From Azospirillum sp. TSA2s (GTDB lineage: Bacteria; Pseudomonadota; Alphaproteobacteria; Azospirillales; Azospirillaceae), in contig NZ_CP039650.1 of assembly GCF_004923315.1 (NCBI RefSeq), positions 1,377,501-1,441,500 on the forward strand: a stretch of 64,000 nucleotides of DNA, given 5' to 3'. This document shows, in pieces, positions 34,056 through 43,850 of this stretch. The position numbers and the translations under genes are program-made. The notes below the pieces were generated by a model, which searched no databases, was not told the DNA's origin, and saw only the letters and a program-made list of their open reading frames with translations. Each line of letters starts with the position of its first letter. Position 1 is the stretch's first letter.

Positions 34056-34609
34056 CCATCGAGATCACCGTGACGCCGGATGACGGCGGCAATGGCGGCG
34101 GCAATGGCGGCGCACCGGTCACCACCGGCCGGCTGCGCTGGCCGGGCGGCGAGGTGCCCTGTGTGCTGGGCCGCGGCGGCGTCCGTGCCGACAAGCGGGA
34201 GGGCGACGGCGCCACTCCCGTCGGCCGCTTCCCGCTGCGTCGCGTGCTGTGGCGTGCCGACCGGCTGGCTCCGCCGGAGACCGGGCTGCCGCTCCAGCCC
34301 ATCGCCGAGCGGGACGGCTGGTGCGACGCGCCGGAGGATCCCGCCTACAACCGTCCGGTCATCCGGCCCTATCCCGCCAGCCACGAGGAGATGTGGCGGG
34401 ACGATCACGTCTACGACGTCGTGGTGGTGATGGGGCACAATGACGACCCGGTGGTGCCGGGGATGGGTAGTGCCGTGTTCCTGCACCTCGTCCGCCCGGA
34501 CCGCGCGCCGACCGCCGGCTGCGTCGCGCTGGCGCCCGACGACATGCTGCGCCTGTTGAAGGACTGTGGGCCTGGAAGCGCGCTGAGCGTCGCCGGCCCG
34601 GCCGCCTGA
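34052..34609 (+). CDS. L,D-transpeptidase (YkuD) family protein
   Basis: 185 residues. The YkuD catalytic stretch is VFLHLVRPDRAPTAGCVAL, with the conserved His and the nucleophilic Cys in TAGCVAL. Upstream are GDGATPVGRFPLR and VVVMGHND, typical for the family. Family members form 3-3 cross-links in peptidoglycan or attach proteins to it. No signal peptide is visible here, which is odd for a wall enzyme; related short proteins are also cytosolic-looking. It is translationally coupled to the upstream hypothetical. Confidence 0.85.
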   Translation: MTIEITVTPDDGGNGGGNGGAPVTTGRLRWPGGEVPCVLGRGGVRADKREGDGATPVGRFPLRRVLWRADRLAPPETGLPLQPIAERDGWCDAPEDPAYNRPVIRPYPASHEEMWRDDHVYDVVVVMGHNDDPVVPGMGSAVFLHLVRPDRAPTAGCVALAPDDMLRLLKDCGPGSALSVAGPAA

Positions 34610-34650
34610 TGCTGCGGCCTGTTGTCGGGCCAGGGCGTTTACCGTGCCGT

Positions 34651-35394
34651 TTATTGGGCCGGATAGGGGCGCGCGCCGAAAATCGCCGTGCCGACCCGCA
34701 CATGGGTGGCGCCGAAGCGGACCGCGGTCTCGTAATCGCCGCTCATGCCCATGCTGATTTCCGCCAGACCCAGCCGGCGCGCCATCTCCGCCAGCAGGGC
34801 GAAATGCATCGCCGGCTCCTCGTCCACCGGCGGGATGCACATCAGCCCGGTGACGGGCAGCCCCAGCCGGTCGCGGCAGTCGGCCAGGAAGGCCTCCACC
34901 TCCGCCGGGGCGAGGCCGGCCTTCTGCGGCTCCTCGCCCGTGTTGACCTCGATCAGGCAGCGCGGGCGGCGGCCGGATTTCGCCATCTCCTCCGCCAGCG
35001 CCTCCGCCAGCTTCGGGCGGTCCAGCGTCTGGATCACGTCGAACAGGGCGACGGCATCCCGGACCTTGTTGGTCTGCAGCGGACCGATCAGGTGCAGTTC
35101 CAGCTCGGGGAAGCGCTCCTTCAGCGCCGGGAACTTGGCCTTGGCCTCCTGCACCCGGTTCTCGCCGAACACGCGCTGGCCGGCGGCGAGCGCCTCCTCC
35201 ACCGCTTCGGCCGGATGGGTCTTCGACACGGCGACCAGCGTCACCGCGCCGTCGCCGCGCCCGCAGGCCGATGCCGTTTCCGCAATGGCGCGGCGCACCG
35301 AGTCGAGCCGTCCCGCCACGCTGTCCGCGTGGGCGGAACCGCCTGCTTCGGCGCCGGTTTGCGTATCTCTGCCAGTGCCCTGCGTCGTCGTCAT
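34651..35394 (-). CDS. YggS-family pyridoxal phosphate homeostasis protein
   Basis: 247 residues from the ATG at 35394. Motifs VTLVAVSKTHPAEAVEEAL (Lys binds PLP), VFGENRVQEAKAKF, LHLIGPLQTNKV, CLIEVNTGEEPQKAG, LMCIPP and ISMGMSGDYETAVRFGATHV, VRVGTAIFGAR are characteristic. It binds PLP without classic enzyme activity and maintains vitamin B6 balance. Transcribed opposite to the YkuD gene; the C-terminus is intact. Confidence 0.95.
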   Translation of the reverse strand: MTTTQGTGRDTQTGAEAGGSAHADSVAGRLDSVRRAIAETASACGRGDGAVTLVAVSKTHPAEAVEEALAAGQRVFGENRVQEAKAKFPALKERFPELELHLIGPLQTNKVRDAVALFDVIQTLDRPKLAEALAEEMAKSGRRPRCLIEVNTGEEPQKAGLAPAEVEAFLADCRDRLGLPVTGLMCIPPVDEEPAMHFALLAEMARRLGLAEISMGMSGDYETAVRFGATHVRVGTAIFGARPYPAQ

Positions 35395-35553
35395 GGCCGC
35401 CCCCAATCCGGTCGCTGCGGGTGTACAGCGCTTCCGCGGCGTGTTAGCGGACGGTCCGCGGAAACGCAAGCGCCCCAAGCGACCATGCCCTTTGCGTCCG
35501 GATCGCCGGTGCGGGGGATCGTCATCGTTTTTGCACATCGAGGAGACCTCCGC

Positions 35554-36156
35554 ATGCGGAGTCCGTATCGTTCCCTGCTCTCCGTTCTGACGTCGGTGGC
35601 CCCCGCCGGCCTCCTTGCTGCCGCGGTCGCCATCTGGTCCGTCGCCACTCCCGCCCACGCCGAAGACCATGCGAAGCCGGCCCCTAAAACCGCAACGCCG
35701 AAAGCCGAGGGCAAGGCGAAGCCCGGCGCCAAGGACGGCAAGGCCAAGCTGATGCTCGGCTCGCCGATGACCAAGGTGCGCTTCAGCGAGCCCGCCTTTC
35801 CGCTGACGGACGACGGCACCTATCGCAGCTTCATGGACAGGATTCTGGACGAATACGGCCGCCGTTGCGTGCGGCAGGAGCAGTTCGGCTGGGAAATCGC
35901 GAAGGACGATCAGGAGCGGCTGGACTTCATCTTCCAGGGAACGATGGCGAATTACGGCCGTCTCGGCTTTCTGCTGGGGGAAATCCATCCCAAGTCCGTG
36001 ACCGATCCGGAAACCCTCGCCTTCCTCGCCGACCGCAACAAGGAGCGCTACCTGCTGGTCTGGACGCCGCTGGAGTCGTCGGTGCTGTTCATGATGTGCG
36101 ATACCGCGGCCAAGGATGCCAAGGCCGACCAGCCGAAATCCGCTCCGAAGAAATAG
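35554..36156 (+). CDS. Small secreted protein of unknown function
   Basis: 200 residues from the ATG at 35554, with GAGGAGA upstream. Signal peptide with cleavage after AHA (SVATPAHA-EDHAK). The mature part begins with a lysine/alanine-rich stretch (KPAPKTATPKAEGKAKPGAK), then a folded region with two cysteines (RRCVRQEQFGWE, FMMCDTAA) and LIFQG-like LDFIFQGTMANYGRL. No known domain is recognised. It precedes the porins but reads in the opposite direction. Confidence 0.75.
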   Translation: MRSPYRSLLSVLTSVAPAGLLAAAVAIWSVATPAHAEDHAKPAPKTATPKAEGKAKPGAKDGKAKLMLGSPMTKVRFSEPAFPLTDDGTYRSFMDRILDEYGRRCVRQEQFGWEIAKDDQERLDFIFQGTMANYGRLGFLLGEIHPKSVTDPETLAFLADRNKERYLLVWTPLESSVLFMMCDTAAKDAKADQPKSAPKK

Positions 36157-36175
36157 GGGCGGTCCGGAATGACGG

Positions 36176-36206
36176 AAAAGGCGGCGGATGTCTCCGCCGC
36201 CTTTCG
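36176..36206. terminator. Bidirectional terminator between convergent genes
   Basis: Nine-base arms GGCGGCGGA / TCCGCCGCC around TGTC, with AAAA on one side and TTT on the other. It serves the secreted-protein gene and the first porin. Confidence 0.8.
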
Positions 36207-36234
36207 CGTTCGTGCCGTCCGGGATCGCGTGCGC

Positions 36235-37323
36235 TCAGAAAGCGAAGCGGGTGTCCCACAGGACGATGTTGGCGTCGTTGTTCACACCGCCGACCTTGTT
36301 GTCGAGATAGCTGTATTCCAGACCCGTGGTCAGGCCCGGCGCCACGGTGTAGGTCACGCCGGCCTGCCAGACATGGGCACGGGAGTTCAGCCCGGCGAAG
36401 TTGCTGTCGATGCCCTTGGCGTCGGTGTAGGTGGCGGCCAGGATGACCGGACCCATCGTGTAGTTGGCGCCGACGATCCACAGCTGCTGATCGTCCACGC
36501 CGCGGGTGCCGGTGGCATAACCGCTGTCGCCGCTGAAGGCGTAGCTGCCGCCGACCTTGAAGTTGGCGTAGGACACATTGGCGCCGACATGGACCGAGGA
36601 CAGGTCCTCAAGCCCGCTGGCCGCCTTGGCGAACTGGTAGGCGGCGCTCGCCTCCACGCCGAAGCCGCCGAACGCGCCCTTGTAGGTGGCCTGGACCTCG
36701 GCCATGTCGTGATAGGCGGTGGTGTTCTTGCGGCGGTTCACGTCGGTGTTGCTGCTGCCGTACACCGGGGTGTAGGCGGCGCCGACCTGGAACCCGGCGA
36801 AGCTCGGCGTCAGGTAGATGATCTTGGTGCTGGCGTCGCCCGACTCCAGCGTGCGCAGGCTGCCCAGCACATAGGGGGCGCCGTTGGCGTTCACGTAATA
36901 ATTCAGGAACTGGGCGTCGGGCGAGCCTTCGATGCCTTCGACGTTCGGGCCGATGACGCCGTATTCGTCCGACAGGCCGTTGATCACGCCGGCCTGCACC
37001 GTGCCGAAGCCGCCGTTCACGAAGATGAAGGCGCGGTCGCTGTCGGTGCTGCGGTTGTTGGCGGTGCCGCCGGAGGCGCGCAGGCGCAGGCGGGCACCGT
37101 ATTCCAGGCCGTTGTCGGCCTTGGCCGTCGGCGTGATGTTGAGGCGGAAGCGGTTGGCGAACTCGGTCTGGCGCAGCCCGTTGTCATTGTCCTGGTCGAC
37201 ATAGGCGCCCTGGAAATAGGCGTCGCCACCCAACAGGATATCGAACTTGGCCTGGGCCGAGGCGGTGCCGCAGCCGGCGGCGAGGGCGACGGCTGCACAG
37301 CCGATGACGAGAGAGCGCTTCAT
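36235..37323 (-). CDS. Gram-negative porin (paralogue 1)
   Basis: 362 residues; signal peptide MKRSLVIGCAAVALAAGCG with cleavage after ASA. The mature protein starts AQAKFDILLGGDAYFQGAYV and continues with alternating beta strands ending in WDTRFAF, the aromatic C-terminal signature recognised by BAM. It is a 16-stranded trimeric porin-type channel (Porin_4). About 70-80 percent of it appears identical by eye to the protein at 37699, including the signal peptide and C-terminus. Selectivity is unknown. Confidence 0.93.
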   Translation of the reverse strand: MKRSLVIGCAAVALAAGCGTASAQAKFDILLGGDAYFQGAYVDQDNDNGLRQTEFANRFRLNITPTAKADNGLEYGARLRLRASGGTANNRSTDSDRAFIFVNGGFGTVQAGVINGLSDEYGVIGPNVEGIEGSPDAQFLNYYVNANGAPYVLGSLRTLESGDASTKIIYLTPSFAGFQVGAAYTPVYGSSNTDVNRRKNTTAYHDMAEVQATYKGAFGGFGVEASAAYQFAKAASGLEDLSSVHVGANVSYANFKVGGSYAFSGDSGYATGTRGVDDQQLWIVGANYTMGPVILAATYTDAKGIDSNFAGLNSRAHVWQAGVTYTVAPGLTTGLEYSYLDNKVGGVNNDANIVLWDTRFAF

Positions 37324-37484
37324 GGCATGTCATCCCGGATGCATGCGCCCCATCGGAGAGAGGCGCGAGCGGTGTCTTATGCTCCAAAACTTAATCCCGT
37401 CACCCGTCGACCGGCAAGTGACCGATATGGTGGAAGTCTCCGCATCCCGAGGACAGTGATGGGAAAAACACGCACTCCCGGATC

Positions 37485-37498
37485 ATATGAATTCATAT
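37485..37498. promoter_or_regulatory. Perfect 14-bp palindrome upstream of porin 1
   Basis: ATATGAATTCATAT, in an AT-rich patch (down to TAATAAGTATTT) about 165 bp upstream of the porin 1 start. It could be an operator or part of a promoter; no regulator is identified. Confidence 0.45.
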
Positions 37499-37639
37499 AA
37501 TAAGTATTTGGCGATTTTCTGGCGATTGCTTGCAAGGAGATCGCCGCTTTGTCACCGGAAAGGGGTAACCCCTTCGCTGGGCGCGTCGTGATGGTCCTGT
37601 ACGCCGGCGGGCATAACGGGGCACGGCATCCGGGGGAAC

Positions 37640-37672
37640 AAAAAAAGAGGCGGCGGATTTCTCCGCCGCCTT
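37640..37672 (-). terminator. Rho-independent terminator of porin 2
   Basis: On the minus strand GGCGGCGGA-GAAA-TCCGCCGCC is followed by TCTTTTTTT. The stem matches the one after porin 1. Confidence 0.9.
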
Positions 37673-37698
37673 CGCGTCTGCTGCCAGGAGCCTGCTTC

Positions 37699-38793
37699 TT
37701 AGAAAGCGAAGCGGGTGTCCCACAGAACGATGTTGGCATCGTTGTTGACGCCGCCCGACTTGTTGTCGACGAAGCTGTACTCCAGGCCCGTGGTCAGGCC
37801 GGGGGCGACGGTGTAGGTCACGCCGGCCTGATAGATGTGGGCGCGGGCATAATCGGCGGCGGTGGCGGCACCGGTGCCGACATTGGCGCCCTTGGCGTCG
37901 GTGTAGGTGGCGGCCAGGATCACCGGACCCAGGGTGTACTGGGCGCCGACCAGCCAGACCTGGTTGTCGTCGACACCGGTATGGCCCTTGCGATAGCCGC
38001 TGTCGCCGCTGAAGGCATAGCTGCCGCCGAGGGCGAAGGCGCCGTAGGAGATGGTGGCGCCAGTGTGGATCGACGACAGGTCTTCGAAGCCGGTCGGGGC
38101 CTGGGCGAACTGATAGGCGACGCTGGCTTCCAGGCCGACGCCGCTGAAGGCGCCCTTATAGTAGGCCTGGATTTCACCCATGTCGTTGTAGGTGACGTTC
38201 TTGCGGCGGTTCACGTCCGTGCCGCTGCTGCCGTAGGTCGGCGTGTAGGCGGCCGACAGCTTGAAGCCGGCGAAGCTCGGGGTCGAGTAGACGATCTTGG
38301 TGCTGGCGTCGCCCGACTCGAGCGTGCGCAGCGAACCCGTCACGTACGGCAGCGAGGTGACGCCGTAGTAGAGGCCGTAGAAGCCGTCCGGGCTGCCCGA
38401 GATGCCGTCGACGTTCGGGCCGATGACGCCCGAGTCGTCCGACGGGCCGTTGGTCACGCCGGCCTGCACCGAACCGAAGGTGCCGTTCACGAAGATATAG
38501 GCGCGGTCGTAGTCGGTGCTGCGCGCGTTGTTGGTGCCGTTGCTGGCACGCAGACGCAGGCGGGCGCCGTATTCCAGGCCGTTGTCGGCCTTGGCCGTCG
38601 GGGTGACGGTCAGGCGGAAGCGGTTGGCGAACTCGGTCTTGCGCAGGCCGTTGTCATTGTCCTGGTCGACATAGGCGCCCTGGAAGAAGGCGTCGCCGCC
38701 CATCAGGACGTCGAACTTGGACTGGGCCGAGGCGGTGCCGCAGCCGGCGGCGAGGGCGACGGCTGCGCAGCCGATAACGAGAGAGCGCTTCAT
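37699..38793 (-). CDS. Gram-negative porin (paralogue 2)
   Basis: 364 residues with the same signal peptide and C-terminal WDTRFAF as the porin at 36235. The mature start is AQSKFDVLMGGDAFFQGAYV. Differences cluster in predicted loops, for example TSLPYVTGSLRTLESGD and AKGANVGTGAATAADY. The pair arose by tandem duplication, and each copy keeps its own terminator. They may differ in expression or pore properties; that is inference. Confidence 0.93.
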   Translation of the reverse strand: MKRSLVIGCAAVALAAGCGTASAQSKFDVLMGGDAFFQGAYVDQDNDNGLRKTEFANRFRLTVTPTAKADNGLEYGARLRLRASNGTNNARSTDYDRAYIFVNGTFGSVQAGVTNGPSDDSGVIGPNVDGISGSPDGFYGLYYGVTSLPYVTGSLRTLESGDASTKIVYSTPSFAGFKLSAAYTPTYGSSGTDVNRRKNVTYNDMGEIQAYYKGAFSGVGLEASVAYQFAQAPTGFEDLSSIHTGATISYGAFALGGSYAFSGDSGYRKGHTGVDDNQVWLVGAQYTLGPVILAATYTDAKGANVGTGAATAADYARAHIYQAGVTYTVAPGLTTGLEYSFVDNKSGGVNNDANIVLWDTRFAF

Positions 38794-39145
38794 GGATTGC
38801 CATCCTTGTGCGTACGCCCCGTTTGACCGGGAGCGGCGGTTGTCTTGTCGGCCGTGACCTTCCGGCCGGGGCCCTTATGGGAATGACTTAATCGCGAGTT
38901 GCTCGGCGCCACAAGGGGGAAACCGACGTGCTTTCACGCATCCGCAACACAGTTGCGAGAAAACCACACCGGTAACTCTCTGAAAAGAAAAGGAAAATCG
39001 ACTATGCCGCTTTTTTGGCGCATGAGCGGCCCAGGATTTGGGCGTCCTGCCCACGTCGCGGGCATAAAATTGGGCATAAAAAAAGAGCGGTGGCCGAAGC
39101 CACCGCCCTCTCTTTCCGTTTCCGGACGTCTGATCGGAAGACCGA
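38794..39145. other. 352-bp intergenic region between porins 2 and 3
   Basis: Holds the upstream region of porin 2 and the terminator of porin 3 (39078-39112). No gene or clear promoter is visible. Confidence 0.55.
39078..39112 (-). terminator. Rho-independent terminator of porin 3
   Basis: On the minus strand GAGGGCGGTGGC-TTC-GGCCACCGCTC is followed by TTTTTTTATG. Confidence 0.92.
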
Positions 39146-40306
39146 TTAGAACGCCAGGATGGTGCGGACGAGCACGACGTTGCCCTTGTCGCTGAGAGCC
39201 GAGGTCTCGGCATCCAGGTCGAAGTAGTCGTACTGAGCCTGCAGGGTCAGGCCCGGAGCGACGGTGTAGCCGACGCCGATTTCGTAGACCTGCAGCTCAC
39301 GATCGCCGGAGATGGCAACCGAGCCGGCGTCCTTGCCGTTCTTGTAGTTGGCGCCGACGACGATCGGGCCGGTGGTGTACTGAGCGCCGACAACCCAGTT
39401 GCGGGTCGACTCGGTGAACAGGCCGGTACGGTCGTTCAGGCCCGACTTGCCGAAGTCGGTGTAGCTGCCGCCGATGCTGAAGCCGGCGTAGCCGACGGTG
39501 GCGCCGACCTGCCAGGCGTTCAGGTCCTTGTAGTTCGAACCGGCGACGTTGTCGACGGCCTGGCCCCAGTAGTAGCCGGCGCTGCCCTTGACGGTCACGC
39601 CGCCGAAGGTGTTGTTGTAGTTCGCGCCGACTTCGACCATGTCGGTGTAGGTGCCGTTGCCGCCGCCGGCGAAGGTGCCGACCGGCTTGACGCGGTTCAC
39701 GTCCGTGCCCGAGCTGTCGTTACGCGGGGTGTAGCTGGCGCCCAGCTGCAGACCGGCGAAACGCGGCGAGAAGTAGACGATCTTGGTGGAGTTGCCGTCC
39801 GGGTTCAGCGACGGCCAAATGATGCTGTTGCCGGTAACGGTCGTGGCCGGGCCGTTGCCACCGAGGTTGGTGTTCGGGCCGAAGTAGTTCTGGACCTGAT
39901 CGACCAGGGCCAGCGGCAGGTAGTCGGTCGGCGCCGAGACGTAGGTCTCGTCGTTGAACGAGTTGGTCACGCCCATGCGGACCTGACCGAAGGTGCCCTG
40001 CGCGAAGATGTAAGCGCGGTCAGCGTCGGTGGTACGGGCGTTGTTGGCGCCGGAGTTGGCGCGGATACGCATGCGGGCACCGTACTCCAGGCCGTTATCG
40101 GCCTTGGCGGACGGGATGATGTTGATGCGCATGCGGTTGCGGAATTCGGTCGAGCGCAGGCCGGAGTCCAGGTCCTGATCGACGTAGCCGGCCTCAAAGT
40201 AGGCGTCGCCACCGACCTTGACTTCGAACTTGGCCTGGGCGTTGGCGGCGCCAGCGCCGAGGGCGAGAGCGGCGGCAGCGGCGCCGGCCAGCAGATAACG
40301 GTTCAT
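39146..40306 (-). CDS. Gram-negative porin (paralogue 3, divergent)
   Basis: 386 residues from the ATG at 40306, with GGAGG upstream. Signal peptide MNRYLLAGAAAAALALGAG, cleavage after ANA. The mature start AQAKFEVKVGGDAYFEAGYV and NGLEYGARMRIRANSGANN match the other two porins, but the rest is more divergent and the C-terminus is VLVRTILAF. Codon use is highly biased and even, as for a strongly expressed gene; it is probably the major porin of the three. Confidence 0.93.
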   Translation of the reverse strand: MNRYLLAGAAAAALALGAGAANAQAKFEVKVGGDAYFEAGYVDQDLDSGLRSTEFRNRMRINIIPSAKADNGLEYGARMRIRANSGANNARTTDADRAYIFAQGTFGQVRMGVTNSFNDETYVSAPTDYLPLALVDQVQNYFGPNTNLGGNGPATTVTGNSIIWPSLNPDGNSTKIVYFSPRFAGLQLGASYTPRNDSSGTDVNRVKPVGTFAGGGNGTYTDMVEVGANYNNTFGGVTVKGSAGYYWGQAVDNVAGSNYKDLNAWQVGATVGYAGFSIGGSYTDFGKSGLNDRTGLFTESTRNWVVGAQYTTGPIVVGANYKNGKDAGSVAISGDRELQVYEIGVGYTVAPGLTLQAQYDYFDLDAETSALSDKGNVVLVRTILAF

Positions 40307-40640
40307 GATTGTTGCCTCCATCCTGGCAGCAGATGTTTCAGCCTGGTTGACGTCCTGGCTGAGACTTTCGTACGCACCCCCGCCCTTGCCAGCAAGCGGC
40401 AAATCTCCCCGATTGCTGCATTGGGGGGACAGTGTGTCGCACGGAGCACACTAAGAAGACCCCCCTGTCCGCCCCGCCACAGTCGAAGCCGGCAGGCCCC
40501 GCCTGTTGTCGTCCTGTTGTCGCGAGGCGGGGCAAAGACGCTTCCGCTGTTGCGTGGGGCCGTCCACTTATGGTCTGTTCACCGGCATTCCGCGCGTGAC
40601 TCGCGCGCGGCATCCCCATTTCTGAACCGGGTTCCCGACC

Positions 40641-41180
40641 ATGCGCCGTTCGACCGCCCTTCGCCTTGTCCCTGTACTGCTCGCGGCTTCCGTCTCGATC
40701 GCCGGCTGCGCAAGCTGGGGCGGCAAGACCGAAACCGTCGAAGAGCAGATGAAGAACAAGGACTACAAGTTCGGCAGCCTGCTCGGCACCGACGGCGGCC
40801 TGAACCTGTTCGGCAAGAACAAGCGCGGCGGCGACCAGGACAGCGCCGGCGGCATCGGCGTCAACAGCTTCCTGTGGCGCGCCTCGCTCGACACGCTGTC
40901 CTTCATGCCGATCGCCTCGGCCGATCCGTTCGGCGGCGTGATCCTGACCGACTGGTACACCCCGCCCGATTCGCCGAACGAGCGCTTCAAGGTCAACCTC
41001 TACATCATGGACCGCCAGCTGCGCGCCGACGGCGTCCGGGTTTCTGTGTTCAAGCAGCAGCGGACCGGCAACGACTGGCGCGAGGTCGCGGTCGGGCCGG
41101 AGACCGCCGGCCAGCTGGAGGATGCGGTGCTGACCCGCGCCCGCCAGCTTCGCGTCTCGCAGAACGCCGCGGTCCGCTGA
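40641..41180 (+). CDS. DUF3576 lipoprotein
   Basis: 179 residues; lipobox SIAGC after VPVLLAASV. The conserved DUF3576 core includes GVNSFLWRASLDTLSFMPIA, SADPFGGVILTDWYTPPDSP, NERFKVNLYIMDRQLRADGV. It lies upstream of leuS, lptE and holA, a conserved alphaproteobacterial order. Function is unknown but an outer-membrane biogenesis role is suggested by the neighbour lptE. Confidence 0.92.
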   Translation: MRRSTALRLVPVLLAASVSIAGCASWGGKTETVEEQMKNKDYKFGSLLGTDGGLNLFGKNKRGGDQDSAGGIGVNSFLWRASLDTLSFMPIASADPFGGVILTDWYTPPDSPNERFKVNLYIMDRQLRADGVRVSVFKQQRTGNDWREVAVGPETAGQLEDAVLTRARQLRVSQNAAVR

Positions 41181-41279
41181 CGCGGCGACCGGCCCCCCCC
41201 CCGGGCGACCCCCAGGCTGCCCCTGGGCGGTCCCCCGGGCCTTCGAGCATCTGGTACAACGGAAAACGGCGTCGCGCTC

Positions 41280-43850
41280 ATGTCGCGTTACAATGTCAAG
41301 GAAACCGAGGCGAAGTGGCAGGGCGTGTGGGACGGCAAGGGCTGTTTCACCGCGCGCGAGGACGCCTCCCGGCCCAAATACTATGTGTTGGAGATGTTCC
41401 CCTATCCGTCGGGGCGCATCCACATGGGCCATGTCCGCAACTACACCATCGGCGACGTGATCGCGCGCTTCAAGCGCGCCAAGGGCTTCAACGTCCTGCA
41501 CCCGATGGGCTGGGACGCCTTCGGCCTGCCGGCCGAGAACGCCGCGCTGGAGAAGAAGGTCCACCCGGCCGCCTGGACGCGCGAGAACATCGCGACCATG
41601 CGCGGGCAGCTGAAGACGATGGGCCTGTCCATCGACTGGGACCGCGAGATCGCCACCTGCGACGTGGAGTATTATCGCCACGAGCAGAAGATGTTCCTGG
41701 ATTTCCTGAAGGCGGGCCTCGCCTACCGCAAGGAATCCTGGGTGAACTGGGACCCGGTGGACAACACCGTTCTCGCCAACGAGCAGGTGATCGACGGCCG
41801 CGGCTGGCGCACCGGCGCGCTGGTGGAAAAGCGCAAGCTGTCGCAGTGGTTCCTGAAGATCACCGCCTATGCCGAAGACCTGCTGAAGGGCCTGGAGACG
41901 CTGGACCGCTGGCCCGAGCGCGTCCGCATCATGCAGGAGAACTGGATCGGCAAGTCCACCGGCGTCCGCTTCCGCTTCAAGATCAAGGGGCGCGAGGAGG
42001 AGCTGGAGGTCTTCACCACCCGTCCGGACACGCTGTTCGGCGCCTCCTTCGCCGCGATCTCCCCGAATCACCCGCTGGCCGCCGAACTGGCCGCGTCCAG
42101 CCCGGAACTGGCCGAGTTCATCGCCGAGTGCAACCGGCTGGGCACCAGCGAGGAAGCGATCGAGACGGCGGAGAAGCGCGGCTTCGACACCGGCCTGAAG
42201 GTCGTGCATCCCTTCGATCCGTCGTGGGAGCTGCCGGTCTATGTCGCCAACTTCGTGCTGATGGAATACGGCACGGGCGCGATCTTCGCCTGCCCGGCGC
42301 ATGACCAGCGCGACCTGGATTTCGCCCGCAAGTACGGCCTGCCGGTCCGTCCGGTGGTGATCCCCGCCGATGCCGACCCGGCGGCCTTCGATGTCGGGTC
42401 CGAGGCCTACACCGGTCCCGGCGTGCTGCGGAACTCCGCCTTCCTCGACGGACTCGACACCGAGTCGGCCAAGGACGAGGCCGGCAAGCGGCTGGAGGCG
42501 GCGGGCCAGGGCGAGCGCACCACCCAGTACCGCCTGCGCGACTGGGGCGTGTCGCGCCAGCGCTATTGGGGCTGCCCGATCCCGGTCATCCACTGCGAAT
42601 CTTGCGGCATCGTCCCGGTTCCGGACGACCAGCTGCCGGTCGTGCTGCCGGAGGACGTGACCTTCGACAAGCCCGGCAACCCGCTGGCCCACCACCCGAC
42701 CTGGAAGCACACCAGCTGCCCGACCTGCGGCAAGCCGGCGCTGCGCGAGACCGACACCTTCGACACCTTCATCGAGTCGTCCTGGTATTTCGCTCGGTTC
42801 TGCTCGCCGAAGACCGAGGATGCCGCCTTCACCCGCGACTCGGTCGACTACTGGCTGGGCGTCGACCAGTATATCGGCGGCATCGAGCATGCGGTCCTGC
42901 ATCTGCTCTACAGCCGCTTCTGGACGCGCGCGCTGAAGACCTGCGGCTATCTGGATCTGGAGGAGCCGTTCACCGGCCTGTTCACCCAGGGCATGGTCAA
43001 CCACGAGACCTATAAGGACGCCGGCACCGGCGCCTGGCTGGCCCCGACCGACCTGACCAGGAACGACAAGGGCGAGTGGGTCCGGGCCGACAGCGGCGCG
43101 CCGGTCAATGTCGGCCGCGTCGAGAAGATGTCGAAGTCCAAGAAGAACGTGGTGGACCCGGCGCACATCATCGGCACCTATGGCGCCGACGCCGCCCGCC
43201 TGTTCATGCTGTCGGACAGCCCGCCGGAACGCGATCTGGAATGGACCGAGGCCGGCATCGACGGCGCGTGGCGCTACATCAACCGCCTGTGGCGGATGGT
43301 GACCGAGGCGCCGGTGGAGCTGCCCGCCGCCGGCACGCCTAGACCTGAGTCGTTCGGCCCGAAGGCCGAAGCCGCCCGCCGTCTGGTCCACAAGACCATC
43401 GCCGGCGTGTCGGAGGATCTCGACAAGTTCCGCTTCAACAAGGCGGTCGCCCGTGTCCGCGAGCTGTCCAATGCGCTCGGCGAGCTGGACGGCAAGGGCG
43501 AGGGCGAGGCCTGGGTCCTGCGCGAAGGCTTCGAGTCGCTGGTCCGCTTGGTCGGCCCGATGATGCCGCATCTGGGCGAGGAGCTGTGGGCGCAGCTGGG
43601 TCACACCACCCTGCTGGCCGATCAGCCCTGGCCGGAGGCCGACCCCGCCCTGGTGGTGGAGGACAGCGTCAAGATCGCGGTTCAGGTCAACGGCAAGCTG
43701 CGCGCCACGCTGGAGCTGCCGCGCAACATGGACAAGGACGCGGCGGAGCAGGCGGCGCTTGCCGACGCCAACGTCCAGCGCGCCATGGACGGCAAGCCGG
43801 CGCGCAAGGTCATCGTCGTCCCGAACCGGGTGATCAATGTCGTCGTCTGA
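41280..43850 (+). CDS. leuS: Leucine-tRNA ligase
   Basis: 856-residue class I aminoacyl-tRNA synthetase. HMGH (HIGH-type signature) lies at residues 48-51 in [16 protein letters not shown], and KMSKS at 616-620. The connective-peptide editing domain ([26 protein letters not shown]) and zinc-like CESCG/CPTCG motifs are present. Full length and intact. lptE begins 14 bases before its stop. Confidence 0.98.
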   Translation: MSRYNVKETEAKWQGVWDGKGCFTAREDASRPKYYVLEMFPYPSGRIHMGHVRNYTIGDVIARFKRAKGFNVLHPMGWDAFGLPAENAALEKKVHPAAWTRENIATMRGQLKTMGLSIDWDREIATCDVEYYRHEQKMFLDFLKAGLAYRKESWVNWDPVDNTVLANEQVIDGRGWRTGALVEKRKLSQWFLKITAYAEDLLKGLETLDRWPERVRIMQENWIGKSTGVRFRFKIKGREEELEVFTTRPDTLFGASFAAISPNHPLAAELAASSPELAEFIAECNRLGTSEEAIETAEKRGFDTGLKVVHPFDPSWELPVYVANFVLMEYGTGAIFACPAHDQRDLDFARKYGLPVRPVVIPADADPAAFDVGSEAYTGPGVLRNSAFLDGLDTESAKDEAGKRLEAAGQGERTTQYRLRDWGVSRQRYWGCPIPVIHCESCGIVPVPDDQLPVVLPEDVTFDKPGNPLAHHPTWKHTSCPTCGKPALRETDTFDTFIESSWYFARFCSPKTEDAAFTRDSVDYWLGVDQYIGGIEHAVLHLLYSRFWTRALKTCGYLDLEEPFTGLFTQGMVNHETYKDAGTGAWLAPTDLTRNDKGEWVRADSGAPVNVGRVEKMSKSKKNVVDPAHIIGTYGADAARLFMLSDSPPERDLEWTEAGIDGAWRYINRLWRMVTEAPVELPAAGTPRPESFGPKAEAARRLVHKTIAGVSEDLDKFRFNKAVARVRELSNALGELDGKGEGEAWVLREGFESLVRLVGPMMPHLGEELWAQLGHTTLLADQPWPEADPALVVEDSVKIAVQVNGKLRATLELPRNMDKDAAEQAALADANVQRAMDGKPARKVIVVPNRVINVVV

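Larger units (their letters stand above)
37324..37698. other. 375-bp intergenic region between the two paralogous porins
   Basis: Contains the upstream region of porin 1, a perfect AT-rich palindrome at 37485-37498, and the terminator of porin 2 at 37640-37672. No gene seen. Confidence 0.6.

Noticed and set aside
40338-43604. 1088-codon minus-strand frame opposite leuS
   Set aside because: Antisense to leuS with shadow composition; leuS is unambiguous.
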